DNA from: Cellvibrio fontiphilus_A | GTDB taxonomy: Bacteria > Pseudomonadota > Gammaproteobacteria > Pseudomonadales > Cellvibrionaceae | Assembly (NCBI RefSeq): GCF_042646205.1 | Contig: NZ_JBHRTF010000002.1 | Location: forward strand, 682,001-746,000 | DNA: 64,000 nucleotides | Direction of reading: 5' to 3' | Shown here: positions 9,367 through 17,666 of the stretch, one piece after another | How the letters are laid out: each line of letters begins with the position of its first letter | Position numbering within the stretch: the stretch's first letter is position 1 | Position numbers and translations under genes: made by a program | The notes under the pieces: model-generated | Databases searched by the model: none | The model's input: only the letters and a program-made list of their open reading frames with translations | What the model was told of the DNA's origin: nothing

Positions 9367-9783
9367 ATGACAGTTAAATCCCTGCTTGCCTTTGACTACG
9401 GCACCAAAAATATTGGGGTTGCCACCGGTCAAACCCTGACTCGTTCTGCCAACGCCCAAGCCCAACTCAAAGCCAAAGATGGCATTCCCGATTGGAGCCA
9501 GATAGAAAAGTTGCTCAAAGATTGGCAACCGGATTTGGTGCTGGTTGGCTTGCCACTGAATATGGATGGCAGTGAGAGTGAGCTGAGCGCACGCGCGCGC
9601 AAATTTGCCAATCGTTTGCACGGCCGCTTCGGTGTGAAAGTGGAATTGGTGGATGAGCGTTTGAGCAGTTTTGAAGCCAAAGGCGAAGTGATGGCGCAGG
9701 GCGGTTCGCGTCATTACAAATCCAACCCGGTGGATTCGATTGCCGCGCGTTTGATTCTGGAAAGTTGGTTTGAACGTAATTAG
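9367..9783 (+). CDS. ruvX: Holliday junction resolvase-like nuclease / pre-16S rRNA nuclease RuvX (YqgF)
   Basis: A 138-residue RNase H-fold protein. The first catalytic Asp is in LLAFDYGTKNIGVATG, followed by LVLVGLPLNMDGSESE, VELVDERLSSFEA (acidic residues) and the C-terminal NPVDSIAARLILESW with the last acidic residue. The family acts in pre-16S rRNA 5' end maturation and was earlier described as a putative Holliday junction resolvase. It ends the gshB-tonB3-yqgE-ruvX run and is followed by a strong terminator shared with convergent pilU. In P. aeruginosa pyrR-pyrB follow; they are not present here. Confidence 0.94.
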   Translation: MTVKSLLAFDYGTKNIGVATGQTLTRSANAQAQLKAKDGIPDWSQIEKLLKDWQPDLVLVGLPLNMDGSESELSARARKFANRLHGRFGVKVELVDERLSSFEAKGEVMAQGGSRHYKSNPVDSIAARLILESWFERN

Positions 9784-9804
9784 CCGACTGACTTAAACCT
9801 ACAT

Positions 9805-9846
9805 AAAAAAACGCCGGAATTTTTAAAAATTCCGGCGTTTTTATTT
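9805..9846. terminator. Bidirectional intrinsic terminator between ruvX and pilU
   Basis: A long near-perfect palindrome, with GCCGGAATTTTT and AAAAATTCCGGC arms, flanked by A-tract and T-tract. It can terminate transcription from both convergent genes. Confidence 0.9.
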
Positions 9847-9863
9847 TGGCTTACTCGACAGCA

Positions 9864-11009
9864 TTAAAACATTTTGCCGCGATTGTTGTGCTCATCGCCC
9901 TGGATCGACAGGCTATCGGCAGCGTGCGACAAATAATTGGAATCAGTTTCCGAGGCGAGTTTGATCATCAAGCGTAAATCGTTGGGTGAGTCGGCGTGCA
10001 GCAGGGCATCTTCATAGGTAATTTCGCCGGCATCGTAAAGTGCATAAAGCGCCTGGTCGAAGGTCTGCATGCCCAGTTCGGTTGAGCGTTTCATCAATTC
10101 TTTTAATTCTGAAACTTCCCCTTTGCGAATCAAATCCTGCGCCAGTGGAGTGTTAATCATAATTTCCAAACAGGCGCGGCGGCCATTGCCATCAGGTGTG
10201 GGAATCAATTGCTGCGCCACAATCGCCTTGAGGTTGAGCGACAAGTCCATCCACAACTGGCGATGGCGATCAGCGGGGAAAAAGTGAATGATGCGGTCGA
10301 GTGCCTGGTTGGCGTTGTTGGCGTGCAGGGTACACAGACACAGGTGACCGGTTTCCGCAAAGGCGATGGCGTGATCCATGGTTTCGCGCGAGCGCACTTC
10401 GCCAATCAAAATCACATCCGGTGCCTGACGCAAAGTATTTTTCAGCGCAACTTCAAAGGATTCAGTATCAATACCCACTTCGCGCTGGGTGATAATGCAA
10501 CCCTGATGCTGGTGGATAAATTCAATTGGGTCTTCGATGGAAATAATGTGACCTTTGGAGTTTTGGTTGCGATGGCCAATCATGGAAGCGAGCGAGGTGG
10601 ATTTACCGGTGCCGGTTGCGCCCACAAAAATAATCAGGCCGCGTTTGGTCATGGCCAATTCTTTAATAATTTCCGGCAGGCCCAGTTCATCAATTTGCGG
10701 GATTTTGGTTTCAATACGGCGCAGTACCATACCGGCAAGGTTGCGCTGGTAAAACGCGCTGGCGCGGAAGCGGCCAATACCGCGTGCGCTCACTGCAAAG
10801 TTAAGTTCTTTTTTCTCTAAAAATTCAGCGCGCTGTTTTTCATTCATCACACTCAGCACCAGCTCGCGCGCTTTTTCTGGCGCGAGCGGCGTTGCCGTCA
10901 CTGGCACCACCTTGCCATGAACTTTGATCGAGGGCGGCACACCGGCGGTGATAAATAAGTCCGACGCGCCTTTTTCTACCATCAGGGACAATAAACGATC
11001 AAAATCCAT
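9864..11009 (-). CDS. pilU: PilT-like retraction ATPase PilU
   Basis: A 381-residue secretion ATPase of the PilT family. The motifs seen are Walker A GATGTGKSTS, the Asp box ISIEDPIEFIHQHQG, Walker B VILIGEVRSRETM and the His box LCLCTLHANNANQALDRI. It is longer at the C-terminus than PilT, as is usual for PilU. PilU assists PilT in high-force pilus retraction at the cytoplasmic base of the machine. It lies 57 bp downstream of pilT, and the two form an operon read towards ruvX. Confidence 0.95.
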   Translation of the reverse strand: MDFDRLLSLMVEKGASDLFITAGVPPSIKVHGKVVPVTATPLAPEKARELVLSVMNEKQRAEFLEKKELNFAVSARGIGRFRASAFYQRNLAGMVLRRIETKIPQIDELGLPEIIKELAMTKRGLIIFVGATGTGKSTSLASMIGHRNQNSKGHIISIEDPIEFIHQHQGCIITQREVGIDTESFEVALKNTLRQAPDVILIGEVRSRETMDHAIAFAETGHLCLCTLHANNANQALDRIIHFFPADRHRQLWMDLSLNLKAIVAQQLIPTPDGNGRRACLEIMINTPLAQDLIRKGEVSELKELMKRSTELGMQTFDQALYALYDAGEITYEDALLHADSPNDLRLMIKLASETDSNYLSHAADSLSIQGDEHNNRGKMF

Positions 11010-11066
11010 AACACAGCACCTTAAAAATTATTGAAACTTGTGCACTAAAAATAATTAAACGATTAA

Positions 11067-12101
11067 TTAAAAATTCTCGGGGAATTTGGCTTTCGCTTTG
11101 GCGGCATCGCGGCTGATGATGCGACGAGCCACCAAATCCGCCAGGCATTGGTCCATGGTCTGCATTCCCAGTGAGGCACCGGTTTGGATGGCCGAATACA
11201 TTTGTGCCACCTTGTCCTCGCGGATCAGGTTACGGATTGCCGAAGTGCCGCGCATAATTTCGTGCGCCGCCACCCGACCGCCGCCGTTTTTCTTGAGCAG
11301 CGTTTGTGAAATTACCGCTTGCAGCGATTCCGACAACATGGAACGCACCATGGATTTTTCGTTGGCGGGGAACACGTCCACAATACGGTCGATGGTTTTG
11401 GCGGCGGAGGTGGTGTGCAAGGTGCCAAATACCAAGTGGCCGGTTTCGGCGGCGGTGAGTGCGAGGCGGATGGTTTCCAGGTCGCGCATCTCGCCCACCA
11501 GAATAATGTCCGGGTCTTCCCGCAGTGCCGAGCGCAGTGCTTCGTTAAAGCCGTGGGTATCGCGGTGCACTTCGCGCTGGTTCACCAGGCATTTTTTGGA
11601 TTCGTGCACAAATTCGATAGGGTCTTCGATGGTGAGCACGTGCTCGTATTTGTTGTCGTTGATGTAGTCGATCATGGCCGCCAGGGTGGTGGATTTACCC
11701 GAGCCGGTCGGCCCGGTCACCAGCACTAATCCGCGCGGTACGGCGCAGATATCGCGGAACACATTGCCCATGCCCAACTCTTCCATGGTGAGTACTTTGG
11801 AGGGAATGGTACGGAACACCGCGCCGGCGCCGCGGTTTTGGTTAAAGGCGTTAACGCGGAAACGCGCGACACCCGGCACTTCAAACGAGAAGTCGGTTTC
11901 CAAAAATTCTTCGTAGTCCTTGCGCTGCTTGTCATTCATAATGTCGTAGATCAAGCCATGCACCTGCTTGTGCTCCATGGGCGGCAGGTTGATACGGCGC
12001 ACGTCGCCATCGACGCGGATCATCGGTGGCAAACCCGCCGAGAGGTGCAAGTCAGACGCGCCTTGTTTGGCACTAAACGCCAGCAGTTCGGTGATATCCA
12101 T
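11067..12101 (-). CDS. pilT: Type IV pilus retraction ATPase PilT
   Basis: A 344-residue hexameric ATPase that depolymerises type IV pili. It shows Walker A GPTGSGKSTTLAAMI, Asp box TIEDPIEFVHESKKC, Walker B ILVGEMRDLETI and His box GTLHTTSAAKTIDRI. The C-terminal AIRNLIRE motif, required for retraction in the family, is intact (SAIRNLIREDKVAQM). The start MDITELLAFSAKQGASDLHLSAG is canonical. The gene is divergent from yggS with only 74 bp between start codons, so the two promoters must overlap. Confidence 0.97.
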   Translation of the reverse strand: MDITELLAFSAKQGASDLHLSAGLPPMIRVDGDVRRINLPPMEHKQVHGLIYDIMNDKQRKDYEEFLETDFSFEVPGVARFRVNAFNQNRGAGAVFRTIPSKVLTMEELGMGNVFRDICAVPRGLVLVTGPTGSGKSTTLAAMIDYINDNKYEHVLTIEDPIEFVHESKKCLVNQREVHRDTHGFNEALRSALREDPDIILVGEMRDLETIRLALTAAETGHLVFGTLHTTSAAKTIDRIVDVFPANEKSMVRSMLSESLQAVISQTLLKKNGGGRVAAHEIMRGTSAIRNLIREDKVAQMYSAIQTGASLGMQTMDQCLADLVARRIISRDAAKAKAKFPENF

Positions 12102-12175
12102 CAGAGCAACCTTTTGTTATTAGTCTGCGCGGCAGACTTTTGTGGGTAATTTCAGAGATTTCCAAGAAACGGAAT

Positions 12176-12877
12176 ATGCACAAGATAGACGACCAGCTCG
12201 TGAAAGTCACCGCGCGCATTCATCAAGCTGCCACAGCTGCCGGGCGAAATCCGCAAACTGTGCAGTTGATCGCTGTGAGTAAAACCCAACCCGCCCAGGC
12301 CTTGCGCGACGCCTATACCTGGGGGCAGCGCGCCTTTGGCGAAAACTACCTGCAAGAGGCGCTGGAGAAACAGGCGCAGCTGGCCGATCTAGCCGATGTG
12401 AGCTGGCACTTTATCGGCCCCATCCAATCCAACAAGACGCGGCCTATCGCCGAGCATTTTGACTGGGTACATTCGGTCGACCGGCTCAAAATCGCCCAGC
12501 GCTTGCACGAGCAGCGGCCGGCCGGACAGCCGCCGCTGAATATCTGTGTGCAAGTGAATATAGACGATGAAACCACCAAGTCGGGAATTAGTTTGGCGGA
12601 ATTGCCCGCGCTGGTGGCGGCCATCGCCCACCTGACAGGGCTCAGGTTGCGCGGCTTGATGGCGATTCCGGCGGCAACTAACGATGCTGCGCAACAGCGT
12701 GCCGCCTTTGCCAAGTTGCGGTTTGCGTTGGAGCAGCTAAACCAACAGGGTTACGCGCTGGATTGTTTGTCCATGGGCATGTCGGGCGACTTGGAAGCGG
12801 CGATTGCCGAGGGCGCCACCCATGTGCGTGTCGGCACGGATATTTTTGGTGCGCGGACTAAGCCGGCATCTAACTGA
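12176..12877 (+). CDS. yggS: PLP homeostasis protein YggS
   Basis: A 233-residue PLP-binding protein of the PROSC family, an alanine-racemase-like barrel without partner domain. The PLP lysine lies in LIAVSKTQPAQALRDAY, followed by FGENYLQEALEK, WHFIGPIQSNKTR, CVQVNIDDETTKSGI and CLSMGMSGDLEAAIAEGATHVRVGTDIFG. It keeps vitamin B6 and amino-acid pools balanced in the cytoplasm. I chose the ATG at 12176 (MHKIDDQ) rather than the upstream in-frame ATG at 12140, since the extension lies in the pilT promoter region. It is followed by proC, the common pairing. Confidence 0.95.
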   Translation: MHKIDDQLVKVTARIHQAATAAGRNPQTVQLIAVSKTQPAQALRDAYTWGQRAFGENYLQEALEKQAQLADLADVSWHFIGPIQSNKTRPIAEHFDWVHSVDRLKIAQRLHEQRPAGQPPLNICVQVNIDDETTKSGISLAELPALVAAIAHLTGLRLRGLMAIPAATNDAAQQRAAFAKLRFALEQLNQQGYALDCLSMGMSGDLEAAIAEGATHVRVGTDIFGARTKPASN

Positions 12878-12906
12878 TTACTTCTACTTTTTATTAAGGA
12901 TTTATC

Positions 12907-13740
12907 GTGACTAGCAGCAAGATTTCAGCTCCCAAAATCGCTTTTATCGGCGCCGGCAATATGGCCAAGGCGATTATTGGCGGCCTGCTCGCCGAGGGCT
13001 TTTCCCACAGCCAGCTGCTTGCAGCCGGCCCTCGTCAGGAAACCCTGGACAAGGTGACACAGGAACTGGCGATTGAAACCACCACCGACAATAACGCCGC
13101 TGCCGCCTGGGCCGACGTAGTGGTACTGGCGGTAAAACCCCAGCTGCTCAAAGAAGTCTCACTCGCCCTGCGCGCTTCGCTGGCGCATCGCCCGCTGGTG
13201 ATTTCGGTCGCGGCGGGCATCACCACTGCCAGTCTTGCCCACTGGCTGGGCGATTTGCCCATAGTGCGCTGCATGCCCAACACTCCCTCCCAATTGCGCG
13301 CCGGTGCCAGTGGCCTGTTTGCCAATGCGGCAGTGAGCGATGAACATAAATCTATTGCCAATGCCATGCTCGGCGCGGTGGGCATAGTGCAGTGGCTGGA
13401 CGACGAAGCCTTGTTGAACCCGGTAACCGCCGTCTCCGGCTCCGGCCCTGCGTATTTCTTTTTGATGATGGAATCTATGATTGATGCTGGCGTAGCCCTG
13501 GGTTTAAGCCGCGAATGTGCGACCGAACTGACCTTGCAAACCGCGCTGGGCGCCGCCATGCTCGCCAAGGAAAGTGAGTATGATGTAGCCGAACTGCGCC
13601 GCCGCGTCACCTCGCCCAAGGGCACCACCGAACAGGCGATACTGTCATTTGAGCAGGACAATATCCGCGCGATGGTTACCCGCGCCATGACCGCTTGCAG
13701 CAATCGCGCCGGTGAGTTGTCCGAGCTTTTGGGTAGCTAG
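12907..13740 (+). CDS. proC: Pyrroline-5-carboxylate reductase
   Basis: A 277-residue NAD(P)H-dependent reductase for the last step of proline synthesis. The N-terminal Rossmann motif is IAFIGAGNMAKAIIGGLL; the dimerisation and active-site helix region has AVSGSGPAYFFLMMESMIDAGVALGL and the signature RRRVTSPKGTTEQAI. The start codon is GTG at 12907. It sits 29 bp after yggS and 65 bp before yggT, as in many gammaproteobacteria. The length is typical of the family. Confidence 0.96.
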   Translation: MTSSKISAPKIAFIGAGNMAKAIIGGLLAEGFSHSQLLAAGPRQETLDKVTQELAIETTTDNNAAAAWADVVVLAVKPQLLKEVSLALRASLAHRPLVISVAAGITTASLAHWLGDLPIVRCMPNTPSQLRAGASGLFANAAVSDEHKSIANAMLGAVGIVQWLDDEALLNPVTAVSGSGPAYFFLMMESMIDAGVALGLSRECATELTLQTALGAAMLAKESEYDVAELRRRVTSPKGTTEQAILSFEQDNIRAMVTRAMTACSNRAGELSELLGS

Positions 13741-13805
13741 TTTTTGGCTTTGAGCCCTTGAGTAAATCACCAGCGCCAGACTATTTTTTATCACCGGAGT
13801 AATGC

Positions 13806-14405
13806 ATGTTTGCCAATATTTTGCATTTGATTGCCTACAGCCTGTTATCGCTGTTTTTGTTGATTGTAGTGCTGCGCTTTTTGCTGCAGCTGGTGCGTGC
13901 CGATTTTTATAACCCCATCTCCCAGGCGCTGGTAAAAATCACCATGCCGCTGCTGCGCCCGCTACGCAAGGTGATTCCCAGCATCCTCGGCATAGATACC
14001 GCCTCGGTGGTATTGATCCTGCTCGTGCAGTTTATCGCCAGTGCGATTCTCTGTCTGATTGTGGGTCTGACTGGCCTGATTGCGTTGCCGCATATTCTGC
14101 TGGCCTGGGGGTTTGTGGGGGCGCTTACCATAGTCGCCAACGTGTTTTTCTGGTGCATGATTATCAGCATCATCGGCAGCTTTATTGCGCCAATGAGCCA
14201 TCACCCGCTGCTCGCGCTCGCCAACCAAATTATTGACCCAATCTGTGCACCCATTCGCAAAGTGCTGCCGCCTTTGGGCGGGGTGATTGATATCTCGCCG
14301 ATCATCGTGCTCCTGGGTCTGCAAATTGTGGAGAAAATCCTGATCCGCGAATTGGCCATTTGGCTGCAACTCAACCCGCAAGTGGTGTTGGGTTACTGGT
14401 ACTAG
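13806..14405 (+). CDS. yggT: YggT family integral membrane protein
   Basis: A 199-residue protein with two YggT repeats, each with hydrophobic helices and a conserved amphipathic segment: FYNPISQALVKITMPLLRPLRKVIP in the first (FYNPISQALVK and PLLRPLRKVIP) and NQIIDPICAPIRKVLPPLGGVIDISPI in the second (starting NQIIDPICAPIRKVLP). Four or more membrane segments are predicted by eye. The family is linked to osmotic-shock tolerance and, in other bacteria, to cell division or chloroplast biology, but its molecular role is unclear. It ends the yggS-proC-yggT operon; the accessory ECF island begins directly downstream. Confidence 0.92.
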   Translation: MFANILHLIAYSLLSLFLLIVVLRFLLQLVRADFYNPISQALVKITMPLLRPLRKVIPSILGIDTASVVLILLVQFIASAILCLIVGLTGLIALPHILLAWGFVGALTIVANVFFWCMIISIIGSFIAPMSHHPLLALANQIIDPICAPIRKVLPPLGGVIDISPIIVLLGLQIVEKILIRELAIWLQLNPQVVLGYWY

Positions 14406-14534
14406 GGGTTTCCAGTCCCTATCCTTCCTGGCAGTGATGTCTGCGTCTCTGTCAGGTTCCTCCTCCTTTTCTTATCCCTCCTATACTGCCCTGCAGCTGT
14501 TTGGCGTCTATCGCCGCAGTAATTCATAAAAAAT

Positions 14535-14561
14535 TTGAATCCAAAACCCAAGACGAGCCGT
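14535..14561 (+). promoter_or_regulatory. Predicted ECF sigma-dependent promoter of the sigma factor gene
   Basis: The element is TTGAATCC, 12 bases, then GAGCCGT. The same two blocks with the same spacing occur upstream of the DUF4331 gene at 16003-16029. ECF promoters typically carry an AAC- or AATCC-like -35 and a CGT-containing -10, which these blocks match. I infer autoregulation by the sigma factor encoded 80 bp downstream. Confidence 0.75.
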
Positions 14562-14640
14562 AGAGCAACTGAATGGGCCATATTCTGGCGGAGTTCAGTG
14601 GCCTGTTAATCCCTAACTGTTGATAACAACGAGAATGACT

Positions 14641-15183
14641 ATGGATCCGAATCAGGTGTTTTTGCAGTTGCTCAGCGCCACCGCGCAGGGCGATAGGCAG
14701 GCATTCGCCAATCTTTATCAGCGCAGTGCCGGCAAGCTTTACGCCGTCAGTCTGCAGATGCTGCGCCGCCGCGATCTAGCGGAAGAGGCGGTACAGGAGG
14801 CATTTGTGCGGATATGGCACAACGCCGGCGAGTATCAGCAGGAGAAGGGTGAGGTACTCACTTGGATGATCAGCATAGTGCGCTACCGTGCGCTGGATAT
14901 GCTGCGTGCCACCAAAAGTCGGCGCGAAACAGATGTCGACGAGTTGGAAGAGGCGATTCACCATCAGACACCCGAGCAAGAATTGTATGAACAGCGCAAC
15001 CGGGTGCGTATCGATCGCTGCATGGATCGGCTGGAAGACAGCCAGCGTAGCGCCATCGAACTCGCCTATTTTCGTGGTTTGACCCACATGGAAGTCTGCG
15101 CCCGGATGGAGCTGCCCCTGGGCACCATCAAAACCTGGATTCGTCGCGGATTGGAACGTTTAAAGAGGTGCCTTGAATCATGA
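14641..15183 (+). CDS. ECF-type RNA polymerase sigma factor (SigK-like)
   Basis: A 180-residue group IV sigma factor. Region 2 is at about 8-90 (FANLYQRSAGKLYAVSLQM, AEEAVQEAFVRIWHNAGEYQ, MISIVRYRALDMLR). Region 4 is at about 120-178, with helix-turn-helix AIELAYFRGLTHMEVCARM and LPLGTIKTWIRRGLERLK. Sequence character resembles the SigK-like ECF group. I chose the ATG at 14641, spaced six bases after a GAGA; TTG at 14620 and ATG at 14635 are alternatives. The stop overlaps the anti-sigma start (ATGA), which indicates translational coupling. Its predicted promoter appears upstream of itself and of the DUF4331 gene. Confidence 0.9.
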   Translation: MDPNQVFLQLLSATAQGDRQAFANLYQRSAGKLYAVSLQMLRRRDLAEEAVQEAFVRIWHNAGEYQQEKGEVLTWMISIVRYRALDMLRATKSRRETDVDELEEAIHHQTPEQELYEQRNRVRIDRCMDRLEDSQRSAIELAYFRGLTHMEVCARMELPLGTIKTWIRRGLERLKRCLES

Positions 15184-15890
15184 ATTACCTTACCGATGAA
15201 CGTCAAAATGCACTCTCGGCTGAATATGTGCTCGGCAGCTTGCAAGGCCCTGCGCGTATTCGCTACCAGCGATTATTGATGCAACACCCAAGCCTGCGTT
15301 CCAGCCTGTGGCGCTGGGAGAGTCGCCTGAATGAGTTGGGTGCTGCACTGCCCAATGTCCAGCCCGCGCCCGAGGTGTGGGAGCGTATCCAACAGCAGTT
15401 GGGTTTTGTCAGCACCGGCGCTAGCACCGACAGTGTCAGTAATGTGCTGGCACTGCCGCCGCGCAAACCGCGCGCCTTGCAATGGTTCGCCGGGTTAGCT
15501 ACCGCTGCCGCAATCCTGATGGCGGTCTTGCTGGTGAATTTGCAACCGGTCGAACCTTTATCGCCGGGCCAAATTGCCGTGGTGCAAAGCGAAAAAGCCC
15601 AAGCCCTGTGGTTGATTGAATTGCGCGAGGACCAACTAGTGGTGAGCGCCACCGACAAGTTCACCCCGCTGGACAATCAGGATTATGAATTGTGGATGGT
15701 TGCCGCCGATGGTCGCGCGCCAATCTCCCTCGGCCTGCTCCCAAAAACCGGCAAGTTGAGTCTGCCGCGCTCGGCATTGTTTGATCAGCTACAAGTCGCC
15801 GCGCTCGCCGTGAGTTTGGAACCACTGGGCGGCTCGCCTACGGGCCAACCGACAACAGTGTTGTACACAGCGGAGTTGGTGGCGATGTAA
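15180..15890 (+). CDS. Membrane anti-sigma factor (RskA-like)
   Basis: A 236-residue single-span membrane protein. The cytoplasmic N-terminal sigma-binding region (about 1-70, containing LSAEYVLGSLQGPARIRYQ) has no zinc-binding HxxxCxxC motif. One membrane helix is near 101-122 (WFAGLATAAAILMAVLLV), and a periplasmic domain (about 125-236) contains YELWMVAADGRAPISLGLLP, which resembles the anti-sigma-K C-terminal domain. It overlaps the sigma gene by four bases. By family it should hold the sigma factor inactive until a periplasmic signal arrives. What that signal is cannot be seen. A terminator follows. Confidence 0.88.
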   Translation: MNYLTDERQNALSAEYVLGSLQGPARIRYQRLLMQHPSLRSSLWRWESRLNELGAALPNVQPAPEVWERIQQQLGFVSTGASTDSVSNVLALPPRKPRALQWFAGLATAAAILMAVLLVNLQPVEPLSPGQIAVVQSEKAQALWLIELREDQLVVSATDKFTPLDNQDYELWMVAADGRAPISLGLLPKTGKLSLPRSALFDQLQVAALAVSLEPLGGSPTGQPTTVLYTAELVAM

Positions 15891-15916
15891 AAATATTCCT
15901 GAGACTTGGCTAAACC

Positions 15917-15942
15917 AAACCCCGCCGCGCGCGGGGTTTTTT
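15917..15942 (+). terminator. Intrinsic terminator after the anti-sigma gene
   Basis: A nine-base-pair perfect stem AAACCCCGC / GCGGGGTTT with a five-base loop and a following T run. It separates the sigma/anti-sigma operon from the DUF4331 gene and so implies a separate promoter for the latter. Confidence 0.9.
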
Positions 15943-16002
15943 ATGCCCGCTAAAAAATATTTTTGCGCACTTACACAATAATTTAAAAATAATCACAAAA
16001 AG

Positions 16003-16029
16003 TTGAATCCAAAAATCAACTTGAGCCGT
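16003..16029 (+). promoter_or_regulatory. Predicted ECF sigma-dependent promoter of the DUF4331 operon
   Basis: TTGAATCC, 12 bases, then GAGCCGT: the same blocks at the same distance as at 14535-14561. It lies between a terminator and the ATG at 16068, which is where a promoter is needed. A transcript starting about 5-8 bases after GAGCCGT would have a short leader of roughly 30 bases. Confidence 0.78.
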
Positions 16030-16067
16030 TTGCTGTTGTGAATGTCACAACAACCAACGGAGTCATC

Positions 16068-17657
16068 ATGAAACATAATTATTTATCGGCCGTTATTGGT
16101 ACCCTCTGTGCGAGCTTGCTTGCCACGGGCAGTTTTGCATCATCCCACCGCGAAGCGCCGAATATCACCCGTGCCCCCGCGCTCGATTCAACCGATTTTT
16201 ACGCCTTTAATTCCTATGAAAGCGGGCGTGAAGATTATGTCACGCTGATCGCTAACTATATTCCGCTGCAAGATGCCTACGGCGGCCCCAATTATTTTGC
16301 GATGGACCCGCACGCGGTGTATAGCATCCACGTGGATAACACCGGCGATGCTGTAGAAGACCTTACCTTTGAATTTCGTTTCAGCCAGGCACTGGCGGGT
16401 GGCGAAGGTGTAAAGCTAACGGTAGGGCCGGAAGGTAACAGCCGTTCAGTTGCGGTTCCTTTGAAAAATGTTGGTGGCATTTCTGCCAGCGATATGTCTG
16501 CTGCCAATTTCAGTGAAAGTTATACCGTTAAATTGCGCACAGGTGATCGTAAAACCGGTACGCGTGCCGATGTTGCTATGGCGTCGGGCATGGGTATGAC
16601 ATTTAACAAACCACTGGATTTTATCGGCACCAAAACCTTTTCATCCACGCAGGCTTATGCCAATTACGCCAACAGTTTTATTTATGAAATTGCGATTCCT
16701 GGCTGTAGTACCAACGGCAAAGTATTTGTCGGCCAGCGCAAAGATCCGTTTGTGGTCAATCTCGGAAAAACCTTTGATTTGGTCAATTATGTTCCCGTCG
16801 AAGGCGATAGCAGCGCCGGTGCTGGCGACGGCGGCGGCTTCCCCGGTGGTATTACCCAATCGGCAATGAATGATGATTTACTCGATAAAAATGTCACCGC
16901 CATTTCGCTCGAAATTCCCAAAAGCTGTTTGGTGGGCAGTGGCAATGGTGTGATTGGTACCTGGACAACCGCAAGCTTGCCGCAGGCGCGTATTTTAAAT
17001 CCGCAGGCATCGTTTAATAAATCGGAAGTGAATGGAGGTGCACTCACCCAGGTGTCGCGTTTGGGTAATCCGTTAGTAAATGAATTAGTGATCGGCTTAA
17101 AAGATAAAGATCGCTTCTCCGTCGCCGAACCAAAAAATGACGGCCAATTTGCCGATTACGTTACTCACCCATCGTTGCCGGAATTATTAAATATTTTATT
17201 TAAAGATGCGGTTAACACCACACTTGGTGCCAACTTGTCCACGCTGGCGCCCACTAATTTTCCACGCATGGATTTAGTCACCGCGTTTCTCACCGGTTTC
17301 CCCGGCGTCAATCAATTAAAAACCGTTACGCCATCAGAAATGTTGCGCTTGAACACGAGCATTGCGGCAACGGCGCAAGCGGAGCAATCCAATTTTGGTG
17401 TGGCGGGTAATGACTTGGCCGGTTTCCCCAATGGCCGTCGCCCGGGTGACGATGTGGTGGATATTGCGTTGCGCGTAGTCATGGGGCGTTTGTGCTATCC
17501 AATTCCTGTTGGTGGTGTGGATACTGATTTGGGTTTGTGTAAACCCGAAGACGCGAATGTAGGTAATGTGCCTTTCACCGACGGTGCACCACTTAACGCG
17601 ATGATGATGAAAAATTCCTTCCCTTATCTGGCCGATCCACTGCCCGGTTCTAACTAA
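16068..17657 (+). CDS. Exported DUF4331 domain protein
   Basis: A 529-residue protein with a Sec signal peptide (about 1-24, ending GSFA) and then the family hallmark SSHREAPNITRAPALDSTDFYAF (seen as SSHREAPNITRAPALD plus STDFYAF). The DUF4331 fold fills most of the length, with HAVYSIHVDNTGDAVEDLTF near residue 80. The function of the family is not established. I chose the ATG at 16068, behind an ACGGAG Shine-Dalgarno; the frame extends to 16038 without support. It begins the island's second operon, and the next gene starts nine bases after its stop. The HREAP/DSTDFYAF motif near the mature N-terminus is rich in His and acidic residues and could bind metal, but this is inference. Confidence 0.88.
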   Translation: MKHNYLSAVIGTLCASLLATGSFASSHREAPNITRAPALDSTDFYAFNSYESGREDYVTLIANYIPLQDAYGGPNYFAMDPHAVYSIHVDNTGDAVEDLTFEFRFSQALAGGEGVKLTVGPEGNSRSVAVPLKNVGGISASDMSAANFSESYTVKLRTGDRKTGTRADVAMASGMGMTFNKPLDFIGTKTFSSTQAYANYANSFIYEIAIPGCSTNGKVFVGQRKDPFVVNLGKTFDLVNYVPVEGDSSAGAGDGGGFPGGITQSAMNDDLLDKNVTAISLEIPKSCLVGSGNGVIGTWTTASLPQARILNPQASFNKSEVNGGALTQVSRLGNPLVNELVIGLKDKDRFSVAEPKNDGQFADYVTHPSLPELLNILFKDAVNTTLGANLSTLAPTNFPRMDLVTAFLTGFPGVNQLKTVTPSEMLRLNTSIAATAQAEQSNFGVAGNDLAGFPNGRRPGDDVVDIALRVVMGRLCYPIPVGGVDTDLGLCKPEDANVGNVPFTDGAPLNAMMMKNSFPYLADPLPGSN

Positions 17658-17666
17658 GGAGTTGTC

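Noticed and set aside
10209..10820. 203-residue open frame on the plus strand
   Set aside because: It lies antisense within pilU, which has full motif support; the frame is a by-product of GC-rich codon use.
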